Origin: Pseudomonas sp. B21-056
GTDB taxonomy: Bacteria > Pseudomonadota > Gammaproteobacteria > Pseudomonadales > Pseudomonadaceae
Direction of reading: 5' to 3'
NCBI RefSeq assembly: GCF_026016325.1
Contig: NZ_CP087203.1
Coordinates: forward strand, 248,001-312,000
DNA length: 64,000 nt
Shown: piece after piece, positions 1 through 7,764 of the stretch
Layout of the letters: every line of letters begins with the position of its first letter
Position numbering within the stretch: the first letter of the stretch is position 1
Made by a program: the position numbers and the translations under genes
The notes under the pieces: generated by a model
Seen by the model: the letters and a program-made list of their open reading frames with translations, nothing else
What the model was told of the DNA's origin: nothing
The model's database searches: none

Positions 1-410
1 GTCCCGGCATGCACATGGTGCCGGGGATGATCGGGGCGAGTGTGCTGGACGACGGCCTGCCATTCACCGGCCAGGAAGATTTCATTGCGCGACGGCTGGG
101 CCGGCTGTTGCAGGTGGGGTTGGAGCATTGCCGCGGCTCTGGTGGGTTGGCGGTCAACTACCACGAGCTGCCCGAGGCGATGACGGGAAGGTTGGCGGGG
201 TTTTTCCGGCTGGACGATGGACAACTCAAGCAGGCTTTCGCGGCGGTGGGACGGCACGCCAAACAGCCGGCGCAGGTATTTGCCGATGACAGCGATGAAA
301 AACGCCGGGAGGCTTCGCCATTGCTGCGCGAGCGGATGGAGCGTTGGGCGCGGGGGTCCTATGAGGCGTTGGAGAATCTGCGCAATGATCTTTGTGGCGA
401 GGGGATCTAG
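1..410 (+). CDS. Sulfotransferase-like protein, C-terminal part (5' end outside window)
   Basis: The reading frame is open to the left edge of the window, so only about the last 135 residues are present. The piece begins around PGMHMVPGMIG and contains GGLAVNYHELPEAM and a FADDSDEKRREASP stretch. This resembles the C-terminal part of Pseudomonas sulfotransferase-family proteins, which transfer sulfuryl groups from PAPS. The PAPS-binding N-terminal loop lies outside the window, so the family call is tentative. The stop codon and the last residues (CGEGI) lie inside a type C intergenic repeat that starts at 393, so the C-terminus has apparently been rewritten by the repeat. Confidence 0.5.
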   Translation, partial: PGMHMVPGMIGASVLDDGLPFTGQEDFIARRLGRLLQVGLEHCRGSGGLAVNYHELPEAMTGRLAGFFRLDDGQLKQAFAAVGRHAKQPAQVFADDSDEKRREASPLLRERMERWARGSYEALENLRNDLCGEGI

Positions 411-517
411 CGAAACGTCGCACCGCCCCGCTGGGTTGCGCAGCAACCCCCGACATTCTAGGACCGCTCCGCGGCCCAGCGGGGCGGTGCGACGTTTCGA
501 TAAATCCCCTCGCCACA
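393..517. repeat. Type C palindromic repeat, variant with GTCGCACCGCCCCGC core
   Basis: The outer arms TGTGGCGAGGGGAT and ATCCCCTCGCCACA are inverted copies. Between them is a second inverted pair, CGAAACGTCGCACCGCCCC and its complement ending near 500. The element overlaps the end of the preceding gene and fills most of the gap before the slipin gene. Confidence 0.8.
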
Positions 518-547
518 GGGGCATGCCTCTCTCCCCAGGATCATACG

Positions 548-1309
548 TCAGGGCTTGTTCGGTGACAGCTCCGCCATCCCTTTCAGCAATTCGATAGGCA
601 GGGGAAAAACGATGGTTGAACTCTTGTCCCCGGCAATCGACCCCAGCGTCTGCATGTAGCGCAGTTGCATGGCGCCTGGCTGGCGCCCGAGCATCTCGGC
701 GGCCTGCATGAGTTTTTCCGAAGCCTGCAGCTCGCCTTCGGCATGGATCACCTTGGCCCGCCGCTCCCGTTCGGCCTCGGCTTGCCGGGCGATGGCGCGA
801 ATCATCGATTCGTTGAGGTCCACATGCTTGATTTCGACGTTCGCCACCTTGATACCCCAGGCGTCGGTCTGGGCGTCCAGCACCTGCTGGATATCGCCGT
901 TCAATTGCTCGCGTTCGGCCAGCAGTTGGTCCAGGTCATGTTTACCAAGCACGGCGCGCAGGGTGGTCTGGGCCAGTTGGCTGGTCGCCATGAGGAAGTT
1001 CTCGACCTGGATGATTGCCTTCTGCGGGTCGAGGACGCGGAAGTACAGCACCGCATTGACCTTAACCGAGACGTTGTCCCGGGTGATCACGTCCTGCGGC
1101 GGTACGTCGAGCACGATGGTGCGCAGGTCGACGCGGATCATTTGCTGTACCACTGGAATCAGCAGGATCAGCCCGGGCCCCTTGACCTGCCAGAACCGGC
1201 CGAGCTGGAACACCACCGCGCGCTCGTATTCGCGCAGGATCCGAAACGTCGAAGCCGCCAGCGCGATCAACAGTAACAGCAGCATTACAAAACCGATTTG
1301 CATACCCAT
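548..1309 (-). CDS. Slipin family protein (stomatin/SPFH, band 7)
   Basis: A 253-residue protein with one N-terminal membrane segment (about residues 5-22), followed by an SPFH/band 7 domain (about 25-190) and a charged [17 protein letters not shown] helix typical of stomatin-like proteins. Slipins form oligomers on the cytoplasmic membrane that organise membrane microdomains. The ATG at 1309 begins two bases after the stop of the NfeD gene, so the two are translated from one message. Slipin-NfeD pairing is a well-known arrangement, with NfeD thought to be the partner. Length and domain order are normal for the family. Confidence 0.9.
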   Translation of the reverse strand: MGMQIGFVMLLLLLIALAASTFRILREYERAVVFQLGRFWQVKGPGLILLIPVVQQMIRVDLRTIVLDVPPQDVITRDNVSVKVNAVLYFRVLDPQKAIIQVENFLMATSQLAQTTLRAVLGKHDLDQLLAEREQLNGDIQQVLDAQTDAWGIKVANVEIKHVDLNESMIRAIARQAEAERERRAKVIHAEGELQASEKLMQAAEMLGRQPGAMQLRYMQTLGSIAGDKSSTIVFPLPIELLKGMAELSPNKP

Positions 1310-1310
1310 C

Positions 1311-1835
1311 TCATGCTCCTTGTGAGTCAGCGGGGGCCACTTCCAGCAGCAGGCCCTTGCGTGCGATGACGCGCACCGCTTGTCCAGGCCGTAGCGACGT
1401 GGCGCATGTCACTTGCCAGCGTTCGCCTTCCAACTGCACCCAGCCGTGGTGATGATTGCCGGCCTGCAGGGTGGTCACCGCGGTGACGCTTCCCAATAAC
1501 GCGGCATCGCCACTGACCGGTTGGCGCGGCCGGGTTTTCAGTGCGCGGATCAACAGGAAGATCAGCAGCAAGGCACTGACCAGGCCCAGCCCGATCATCA
1601 AGGGAACAGGCACATCGGCATTGGTCAGGATAATCGCGCCGATGACACACAAAATGATGCCGCCCAGCCCAGCTACGCCATAGTTGGGCAAAGCCGCCTC
1701 GGCGACCAGCAAGGCCACGCCCAAGGCAATCAGCCAGAAACCCAGGGGACTGGCGACCAACAGCACCGGGCCATCGGCTGCCAGCGTCGTTCCGCTCATG
1801 GCCAACAGCGCGAGCATCAAGCAGCGAATATTCAC
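1311..1835 (-). CDS. NfeD family membrane protein, short form
   Basis: A 174-residue protein with a signal-like N-terminus (cut possibly after TLAA), about three membrane segments (roughly 28-50, 53-71 and 76-97), and a C-terminal OB-fold NfeD domain (about 110-170) containing GSVTAV and [10 protein letters not shown] motifs. This is the short NfeD class without the ClpP-like protease domain. It is the upstream gene of an NfeD-slipin pair on the minus strand, with the slipin start two bases after its stop. The likely role is to support assembly or quality control of slipin membrane domains, inferred from the family. Confidence 0.85.
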   Translation of the reverse strand: MNIRCLMLALLAMSGTTLAADGPVLLVASPLGFWLIALGVALLVAEAALPNYGVAGLGGIILCVIGAIILTNADVPVPLMIGLGLVSALLLIFLLIRALKTRPRQPVSGDAALLGSVTAVTTLQAGNHHHGWVQLEGERWQVTCATSLRPGQAVRVIARKGLLLEVAPADSQGA

Positions 1836-1990
1836 TGGACCCTCCGCAACGCCTGTGCGTGACGTTTGTCCACAGTCGTTACTCTCAGTCTAGTCGAAGC
1901 GTGGATTGATCGAATTTTGAGCAGTCCTACGATGCCCCAGAGGCTAGACTGCTGGGAGAGAGACCGCATCCAGCCATGTCAGGAGTGCCC

Positions 1991-2236
1991 ATGGAAACCC
2001 CCATCCACAGCCTTCCCGCCCTGTTCAAGCAACTGGGCCTGCCCGACGATGCCGTCAGCATCGATCAGTTCATTGCCAGCCATTCACCCCTCAAGCCCGA
2101 ATTGCATTTGGCTGACGCGTTTTTCTGGAACGAGGGTCAGCGGCAATTGCTGCGCGACGAAATCCTCGAGGATGCCGATTGGGCGATGGTTGTGGATCGG
2201 TTGAATGAGTTGTTGAGAAAGGGGCGCAGTGATTGA
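1991..2236 (+). CDS. DUF2789 domain protein
   Basis: A small protein of about 81 residues beginning METPIHSLPALFKQLGLP, with the HLADAFFW and REILEDADWAMVVDRLNELL-like elements of the DUF2789 family, which is common in Pseudomonas. No function is established. I chose the ATG at 1991 because AGGAG lies 7 bases upstream; an in-frame ATG at 1976 has no good ribosome site. It is soluble, acidic and helical. It stands alone between the divergent NfeD gene and a type A repeat. Confidence 0.82.
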   Translation: METPIHSLPALFKQLGLPDDAVSIDQFIASHSPLKPELHLADAFFWNEGQRQLLRDEILEDADWAMVVDRLNELLRKGRSD

Positions 2237-2254
2237 TGTAGATGCAACAAAACC

Positions 2255-2341
2255 TCTGGGAGCGAGCCTGCTCGCGAAGCGATCGCTCTGTTACATCGAT
2301 TTGGCTGACAGACCGCTTTCGCGAGCAGGCTCGCTCCCACA
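2255..2341. repeat. Type A paired palindromic repeat (REPIN-like)
   Basis: Two inverted copies of the GGGAGCGAGCCTGCTCGCGA element face each other around a spacer of about 35 bases. This is the first of twelve such pairs in the window. Confidence 0.9.
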
Positions 2342-2389
2342 GAAGCATTTATTATTACTTTTTATTATTAATAAATAGCTTCTTATTCC

Positions 2390-2418
2390 TTAAGTAATAT
2401 AACTCTCCTCCCTATACT
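2390..2418 (+). promoter_or_regulatory. Possible sigma-70 promoter of the RBBP9-type hydrolase gene
   Basis: A TATACT -10 element (2413-2418) sits 17 bases downstream of a weak TTAAGT -35 (2390-2395), in a strongly AT-rich stretch (2342-2410) just upstream of the gene at 2450. Confidence 0.45.
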
Positions 2419-2449
2419 CGTCCCTGAACAGACACGCAGGAGAGCACCC

Positions 2450-3031
2450 ATGCGCAACGAATCGACTCGCTACCTGATTGTGCCGGGCTGGCAAGGATCG
2501 CCGGAAAATCATTGGCAGACCCATTGGCAACACAGTTTGCCCAACAGCGCCCGGGTCGAGCAGGACGACTGGCTGACGCCCCGACGTGAAGACTGGGTGG
2601 CCGCGCTGGCCGAGGCCATTGCCGCCGACAGCACGCCGGTGATCCTCATTGCCCATAGCCTGGGCTGCATCACGGTTGCCCATTGGGCCGCCACCGCGCC
2701 GCTGCAACTGCTACGGCAGGTTCGCGGGGCGTTGCTGGTGGCTCCGGCGGATGTCGAGCGGCCGGCCTGTGCGCCTGCGCTGCGCAATTTCGCACCGATT
2801 CCCACCGACCCGTTGCCCTTTCCCAGCCAAGTGGTCAGTTCCGACAACGACGCCGCGGTGAGTGCGCCGCGTGCGCTGGAGTTGGCGCGTAACTGGGGGG
2901 CCGAAGCCGGGATCCTGAGCGGGGCGGGGCACATCAACGTGCAGTCCGGCCATCAGCGCTGGGAGCAGGGTTTCGCCTATCTCTATCGTCTGCAAAACCG
3001 CATGGAGCATCACGCTCTACGTCGCGCCTGA
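2450..3031 (+). CDS. RBBP9/YdeN family serine hydrolase
   Basis: A 193-residue alpha/beta hydrolase of the RBBP9 (DUF1234-type) family. Visible landmarks are the opening YLIVPGWQGSPENHWQ, the nucleophile elbow IAHSLG near residue 70, an acidic residue in VVSSDNDAAV, and the catalytic histidine in GAGHINVQSG near residue 164. An AGGAG site precedes the ATG. Substrates of bacterial members are generally unknown. The next gene on the same strand is a sigma-54 AAA+ regulator, 49 bases on, followed by a MetQ-like binding protein, so a role in a shared regulon is possible but unproven. Confidence 0.87.
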   Translation: MRNESTRYLIVPGWQGSPENHWQTHWQHSLPNSARVEQDDWLTPRREDWVAALAEAIAADSTPVILIAHSLGCITVAHWAATAPLQLLRQVRGALLVAPADVERPACAPALRNFAPIPTDPLPFPSQVVSSDNDAAVSAPRALELARNWGAEAGILSGAGHINVQSGHQRWEQGFAYLYRLQNRMEHHALRRA

Positions 3032-3080
3032 ATTTTTTAACGCCCTTCCGTTTCCCGGCGGTGTGGGGCGGGAGTTTGCC

Positions 3081-4013
3081 ATGAGCCTGCATGAAACCTT
3101 CGGTCAGCCGTTGCTGACCTTTCCCGATGCGGAAAAAAGCCCCCTGAGCATCCGCGCCAAGGCGCTGGTGTTCGTTGACCCACGTTCACGTCAGTTACGC
3201 CAGGCGCTGGAGCAACTGGCGCCGCGCGCGATTCCGGTATTGATTCGCGGCGAAACCGGCACGGGCAAGGAATTGCTTGCCCGGCACATCCACCGTGAAA
3301 GCGACCGTGGCGGGTTGTTCGTCTCGGTCAATTGCGGCGCCATCAGTCCGACTTACGCCGACGCCGAGTTGTTCGGCTATGCGGCCGGCAGCTACAGCGG
3401 CTCGGCCAGCAGTCGGGCCGGCTGGTTCGGCTCGGCCAATGGCGGCACGCTGTACCTGGATGAAATCGGTGATCTGCCGCTGCCGATCCAGGTCAAGTTG
3501 CTGGCGGCCCTGGAAAACCACGAGGTCACCCGCGTCGGCGCTCACCAGCCCAGCCCCGTGGATGTACGGCTGGTGGCGGCCACCAGTATTGATCTGGCGC
3601 AAGCGGTGGCCGCCGGGAAGTTTCATGAGCGGCTTTACCACTACCTCAGCGAAGGTCGTCTCGAACTGCCGGCCCTGCGCGAGCGGGTGGGCGATATCCT
3701 GCCGCTGGCCGAGTATTTCCTGGGCATCTATGCCCAGCGCCTCGGCCTGACCATGCCGCTGATCAGCGAGGCGGCCCAGCAGGCGCTCGAGCGACATAGC
3801 TGGCCGGGCAACACCCGCGAGCTGGAGAACGTCATTCATTTTGCGTTGCTGGTAAGCCGTGGCGACGAGATCTTGCCGGAGCATTTGAACCTGCCGTCAC
3901 TACCCCAGGCACTCGACACCATTGAGCAGGCTGCAAAGGTGCTTGCAAGCGGGACGACTGCCGAGCGCGTGGCGCTCAAGACATTGCTTACCCGTCTGGA
4001 CCAACTCCTCTAG
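3081..4013 (+). CDS. Sigma-54 activator-type AAA+ protein with atypical GAFTGA loop
   Basis: A 310-residue protein made almost only of a bacterial enhancer-binding AAA+ domain. Walker A is GETGTGKE (57-64), Walker B is GGTLYLDE (121-128), the arginine-finger region is LPALRERVGDI (196-206) and sensor II is WPGNTRELENV (241-251). There is no N-terminal receiver, GAF or PAS domain. The 60-residue tail shows no obvious Fis-type helix-turn-helix. The sigma-54 contact loop reads GSYSGS (103-108) instead of GAFTGA, so classical activation of sigma-54 is doubtful. The start at 3081 has GGGAG 7 bases upstream; an in-frame start at 3063 is less likely. The next gene is a MetQ-like binding protein. Confidence 0.85.
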   Translation: MSLHETFGQPLLTFPDAEKSPLSIRAKALVFVDPRSRQLRQALEQLAPRAIPVLIRGETGTGKELLARHIHRESDRGGLFVSVNCGAISPTYADAELFGYAAGSYSGSASSRAGWFGSANGGTLYLDEIGDLPLPIQVKLLAALENHEVTRVGAHQPSPVDVRLVAATSIDLAQAVAAGKFHERLYHYLSEGRLELPALRERVGDILPLAEYFLGIYAQRLGLTMPLISEAAQQALERHSWPGNTRELENVIHFALLVSRGDEILPEHLNLPSLPQALDTIEQAAKVLASGTTAERVALKTLLTRLDQLL

Positions 4014-4193
4014 AACCTGTGGCACCAGCGCTTTATCCATATGAGTAAAATGAATATGAACTTGAATAAAAGGTATTGTTAAGGAATAAAAAAAATCGGT
4101 ATCGTCCGCTTCACGCGAGCGATAGCACTTCGCTGGCACCTCACTCTTTGGCCGTCGTTCATGACGACCATGATTTTTCGATAAGGACACTGC
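4014..4193 (+). other. AT-rich intergenic region before metQ-like gene
   Basis: This 180-base gap is AT-rich in its first half. It holds a perfect five-base-pair hairpin, GTCGT-TCATG-ACGAC, starting near 4154, and two TGGCAC hexamers (near 4020 and 4135) that lack the GC of a sigma-54 -12 element at the right distance. AAGGACACTGC precedes the next ATG. Confidence 0.4.
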
Positions 4194-4976
4194 ATGAAAA
4201 AGGTTCTGTTGTTCACCGCATTGGCGGCAGCGCTGGCTTCGGGCCTGGCCCAGGCGGCGGAAAAACTGGTGGTAGCGGCTACGCCGGTACCCCACGCTGA
4301 GATCCTCGAGCTGATCAAGCCGGCCCTGGCAAAAGAGGGCGTGGATCTGCAGATCAAGGTCTTCACCGACTATGTGCAGCCTAACGTACAGGTCGATCAG
4401 AAGCGTCTGGACGCCAACTACTTCCAGACCCTGCCGTACCTCAAGAGCTTCAACGAGGGCAAAGGCACCAACCTGGTCACCGTGATCGGTGTACACGTCG
4501 AACCGTTTGGCGGCTACTCGAAGAAAGTCAAAAGCCTGGCCGAGCTGAAAGACGGCGCCACCATTGCCATCCCCAACGAAGGCAGCAACAGCGGTCGTGC
4601 CCTGATCCTGCTGCAAAAGGCTGGCCTGATCGAACTCAAGGATCCGAAAAACGCCCTGGCGACGCCGAAAGACATCGCCAAGAACCCGCACAACTTCAAG
4701 TTCAAGGAACTGGAATCGGCCATGCTCCCGCGGGTGCTGGATCAGGTCGACCTGGACATGATCAACACCAACTACGCGTTGGAAGCGGGTCTCAACCCGG
4801 CCAAGGATGCGCTGGTGATCGAGGGTTCGGATTCGCCTTACGTCAACTTCCTGGTGGCCCGTCCGGACAACAAGGACAGCCCGGCCATGCAGAAACTGGC
4901 CAAGGCCCTGACCAGTCCTGAAGTGAAGGCGTTCATCGAGAAGAAATACAGCGGCGCGGTATTGCCGGCGTTCTGA
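4194..4976 (+). CDS. MetQ/NlpA family substrate-binding protein (orphan)
   Basis: A 260-residue periplasmic binding protein of the NlpA/MetQ family, which binds methionine or related compounds for ABC import. It has a signal peptide ending AQA-AEK (about residue 21-22) and no lipobox cysteine, so it is probably free in the periplasm rather than lipid-anchored. Family motifs include ATPVPHAEIL, VDQKRLDANYFQ and IPNEGSNSGRALILL. No permease or ATPase gene is adjacent; a complete metQNI set lies at 32-35 kb and could in principle be shared. It follows a sigma-54-type regulator gene on the same strand. Confidence 0.88.
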   Translation: MKKVLLFTALAAALASGLAQAAEKLVVAATPVPHAEILELIKPALAKEGVDLQIKVFTDYVQPNVQVDQKRLDANYFQTLPYLKSFNEGKGTNLVTVIGVHVEPFGGYSKKVKSLAELKDGATIAIPNEGSNSGRALILLQKAGLIELKDPKNALATPKDIAKNPHNFKFKELESAMLPRVLDQVDLDMINTNYALEAGLNPAKDALVIEGSDSPYVNFLVARPDNKDSPAMQKLAKALTSPEVKAFIEKKYSGAVLPAF

Positions 4977-5050
4977 TCGAACACCTCATGTTCGAAGCTG
5001 CTCGCAGTTCCTGTGGCGAAGGGGGAAACGTCGCCCCGCCCCGCCCCGCC

Positions 5051-5236
5051 CCGTCGTAGGAGCTGTCGAGCGCAGCGAGGCTGCGATCTTTCCCCTGACA
5101 CTTGAGTTCAGAGCGAAAGATCAAGATCAAAAGATCGTCCGAACGCGGCCCGAGCCTTCGCCAGCTCCTACAGAATCCGACTCAAGCGCCTGGGGAAAGA
5201 TCGCAGCCTCGCTGCGCTCGACAGCTCCTACGACGG
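5051..5236. repeat. Type B repeat with long perfect inverted arms
   Basis: Bases 5051-5095 and 5192-5236 are exact reverse complements over 45 bases, each carrying the type B core GTAGGAGCTGTCGAGCGCAG. The 96-base loop contains another B half-element (AAAGATCGTCCGAACGCGGC to CAGCTCCTACA). Just before it, 5032-5053 is a short CCCCG tandem run. Confidence 0.85.
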
Positions 5237-5256
5237 GGCCAGCGTGGGGCGGTAGT

Positions 5257-5352
5257 CTACGCGGGCCGCATCTTCAACGCGCGACGCAGGGCCACGAGCA
5301 GTTTGACGAGGTCTTGTGGGTCGAGGGGTTGCGGGGCTTTCACGTCAGCCAT
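5257..5352 (-). CDS. Possible small protein, 31 residues
   Basis: A short frame starting at an ATG (5350-5352) with AAGGAG five bases upstream, an excellent ribosome site. It encodes 31 residues beginning MADVKAPQPLDPQDLVKLL and ending RRALKMRPA. The C-terminal half would form a basic amphipathic helix; there is no signal peptide. I do not recognise it. It is divergent from the triA-type adaptor gene and lies 22 bases after another small frame on the same strand. It ends at the margin of a type B repeat. The support is the ribosome site and a plausible helix; conservation is untested. Confidence 0.45.
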   Translation of the reverse strand: MADVKAPQPLDPQDLVKLLVALRRALKMRPA

Positions 5353-5374
5353 GGGTATCTCCTTGTGATAAGGG

Positions 5375-5533
5375 CTATGGTTCCGTGGAGAGATTCCTTT
5401 CACCAACGCCTGTCTGCAGCTCCCGGAAAGATAGACGGCCCCCTTGCGCTACGCAAACCTCCATGCCTGCCGGATCACCGACCTGACCGGTCCTGTCCCG
5501 GCTTTCTGGGCCTGGCCCTGCCTGTGCATCCAT
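5375..5533 (-). CDS. Possible small protein, 52 residues
   Basis: A frame of 52 codons from the ATG at 5531-5533, preceded by AGGG five bases upstream, ending LSTEP-stop. It contains GGRLSFRELQTGVGERN. The frame stays open far upstream across the antisense strand of the adaptor gene, so its openness alone means little. It precedes the 31-codon frame by 22 bases, and the two could be one small operon divergent from triABC. No family recognised. Confidence 0.25.
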   Translation of the reverse strand: MDAQAGPGPESRDRTGQVGDPAGMEVCVAQGGRLSFRELQTGVGERNLSTEP

Positions 5534-5599
5534 TGAACCCTGTTCTAAGCTCACAGTCGTATCGTCACTGGTACGCTCGTACAGCGCAAAGGAGTCTGC

Positions 5600-6703
5600 A
5601 TGGCTGGTCCCCGAATCAAACTGGTTGTTGGCTTGGGCTTGTGTGCGTTGTTGGCGGGATGCGGTGATGAAAAAATCGGTGAAAAAGCCCTGCCGCGGGT
5701 GTTCGTACAGCAAGCCGTGCCGACCGAGTATGCAGCCTCGGTGACCTTGACCGGCGATGTCCAGGCGCGGGTGCAGACCGATCTGTCGTTTCGTGTCGGC
5801 GGCAAGATCATCGAGCGCAAGGTCGATGTGGGTGACCGGGTCTCGGCCCGGCAGGTGCTGGCCCGGCTCGACCCGCGGGACCTGCAGACCAACGTCGATT
5901 CCGCCGAGGCCCAGGTGGCCGCCGAGCAGGCGCGGGTCAAGCAAAGCGCGGCGGCCTTCGTGCGCCAGCAGAAACTCCTGCCCAAGGGCTACACCAGCCA
6001 GAGCGAATACGACGCGGCCCAGGCACAACTGCGCAGCAGCCAGAGTGCGCTGACGGCCGCCCAGGCCCAGTTGGCCAATGCGCGGGAACAACTGAGCTAC
6101 ACCGCGCTGATCGCCGAGGCACCGGGCATCATTACGGCGCGCCAGGCCGAGGTCGGCCAAGTGGTGCAGGCCACGGAGCCGATCTTCAGCCTGGCCCGGG
6201 ACGGTGAGCGGGACGCGGTGTTCAATATCTACGAATCGCTGCTGAGCGAACCACCCTCGGATCCGGCCATTGTCATCAGCCTGCTGGACAACCCGGCCGT
6301 CCAGACCACCGGCACCGTGCGCGAGATCACCCCGGCAGTGTCCGCCGAAACCGGCACCGTGCAGGTCAAGGTCACCCTCAACGACCTGCCCGAAGGCATG
6401 CGCCTGGGGTCAGTGGTCAGTGCTACGGCCAAGTCCGCCGGCAAGACGGCTGTGGAGCTGCCCTGGTCGGCGCTGACCAAGAACCTCAGCGAACCGGCCG
6501 TGTGGTTGGTGGATGGCGAGGGCAAAGCGCAATTGCACACTGTCACCGTCGGCCGCTACCTGACCGGAAAAGTCATCATCAGCGACGGGCTCAAGGGCGG
6601 CGAGACAGTCGTCACGGCCGGCGGGCAATTGCTGCATCCTGGGGTGGGCGTCGAGATTGCTGAAAACACCCCTGACAAACCCCCGGCAGGAGCCCAGCCA
6701 TGA
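5600..6703 (+). CDS. triA: RND efflux periplasmic adaptor lipoprotein (TriA type)
   Basis: A 367-residue membrane fusion protein. The N-terminus ends in a lipobox, LLAGC (cysteine near residue 21), so it should be a lipoprotein of the inner membrane. It has the barrel-sandwich lipoyl halves (VQTDLSFRVGGKIIERKVDVGD and TALIAEAPGIITARQAEVGQ regions), a coiled-coil hairpin between them (about 95-155) and a beta-barrel region. AAAGGAG precedes the ATG. Its stop overlaps the start of a second adaptor gene (ATGA), followed by the pump. Two adaptors with one RND pump is the arrangement of TriABC in P. aeruginosa, a triclosan-exporting system. Confidence 0.85.
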   Translation: MAGPRIKLVVGLGLCALLAGCGDEKIGEKALPRVFVQQAVPTEYAASVTLTGDVQARVQTDLSFRVGGKIIERKVDVGDRVSARQVLARLDPRDLQTNVDSAEAQVAAEQARVKQSAAAFVRQQKLLPKGYTSQSEYDAAQAQLRSSQSALTAAQAQLANAREQLSYTALIAEAPGIITARQAEVGQVVQATEPIFSLARDGERDAVFNIYESLLSEPPSDPAIVISLLDNPAVQTTGTVREITPAVSAETGTVQVKVTLNDLPEGMRLGSVVSATAKSAGKTAVELPWSALTKNLSEPAVWLVDGEGKAQLHTVTVGRYLTGKVIISDGLKGGETVVTAGGQLLHPGVGVEIAENTPDKPPAGAQP

Positions 6704-7764
6704 AGCGCGCGTGGATGGTCCTGGCGAGCCTGGTCCTGGCGGGCTGTTCGAAGGAGGACGCGCCGCCGGAGCCGGTGCGTCCGGTGTTATCCATCGAGGT
6801 CCGGGCGCTCGACCAGCAGGCCCTCGGGCGCTTTGCCGGGAATATCCAGGCGCGTTACGAGAGCAATGTGGGTTTCCGCGTACCGGGGCGAATCGCCAGC
6901 CGCAATGTCGATGTTGGCGCCGAAGTGAAAAAAGGCGACCTGCTGGCGATCCTCGACCCCACCGATCAACAGAACCGCTTGCGTGCTGCCCAGGGCGACC
7001 TGGCGCGGATCGAGGCGCAGTACATCAATGCCCAGGCCAACGCCCGTCGCCAGCAGCAGTTGTTCGACCGGGGTGTCGGTGCCCAGGCGCAGTTGGATAT
7101 CGCCCAGACCGAGCTGAAAACCACCGGCGCTTCCCTCGAACAGGCCCAGGCCGCGGTGGAGCAGGCTCGTGACCAGCTCAACTACAGCGAACTGCGCACC
7201 GACCATGACGCGGTCGTCACGGCCTGGAGCGCAGAAGCCGGGCAGGTGGTGACCGCCGGCCAGCAAGTGGTGACCCTGGCCCGCCCGGACATCAAGGAAG
7301 CGGTGATCGACCTGCCGGCCGGGCTGGCCGAGCGCCTGCCCGAGGACGTGGTGTTCGAAGTCTCGGCGCAACTGGACCCGAGCATCCACACCACGGCCAT
7401 CGTGCGCGAGATCGAGCCCCAGGCCCAGAGCGCCACCCGCACCCGTCGTGCACGCCTGACCTTGACCGACACACCGCCGGGCCTGCGTCTGGGCACGGCC
7501 ATCAGCGTGACCTTGAGTTCGGCCATCGAACCGCGCATCGAGCTGCCGCTCAGTGCGTTGCAGGAAATCGATGGCAAGGCGCGGATCTGGCTCGTCGACC
7601 CGCAGAGCCAGACCGTCTCCCCCCGCGAGGTGCAGATTCTCGAACGTTCGGCCGACTCGGTGCTGGTGGCCAACGGCATCAAGCCCGGCGACCGTGTGGT
7701 CAGCGCCGGCGTCAACAGCCTCCAGCCGGGGCAGAAAGTGAAACTCGACGAGGACACACGATGA
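6700..7764 (+). CDS. triB: RND efflux periplasmic adaptor lipoprotein, second (TriB type)
   Basis: A 354-residue adaptor with lipobox LVLAGC (cysteine at residue 16). It shares the plan of the preceding adaptor: GRFAGNIQARYESNVGFRVPG, a coiled-coil hairpin (about 85-155), then the second lipoyl half. Its start overlaps the triA stop by four bases (ATGA) and its stop overlaps the pump start in the same way, so all three are translationally coupled. In the P. aeruginosa TriABC system both adaptors are needed for assembly; I infer the same here. Confidence 0.85.
   Translation: MKRAWMVLASLVLAGCSKEDAPPEPVRPVLSIEVRALDQQALGRFAGNIQARYESNVGFRVPGRIASRNVDVGAEVKKGDLLAILDPTDQQNRLRAAQGDLARIEAQYINAQANARRQQQLFDRGVGAQAQLDIAQTELKTTGASLEQAQAAVEQARDQLNYSELRTDHDAVVTAWSAEAGQVVTAGQQVVTLARPDIKEAVIDLPAGLAERLPEDVVFEVSAQLDPSIHTTAIVREIEPQAQSATRTRRARLTLTDTPPGLRLGTAISVTLSSAIEPRIELPLSALQEIDGKARIWLVDPQSQTVSPREVQILERSADSVLVANGIKPGDRVVSAGVNSLQPGQKVKLDEDTR

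Noticed and set aside
4018..4145. TGGCAC hexamers before the metQ-like gene as sigma-54 promoters
   Set aside because: Neither hexamer is followed by the GC dinucleotide at the required 10-base distance from GG, so neither fits a -24/-12 promoter.
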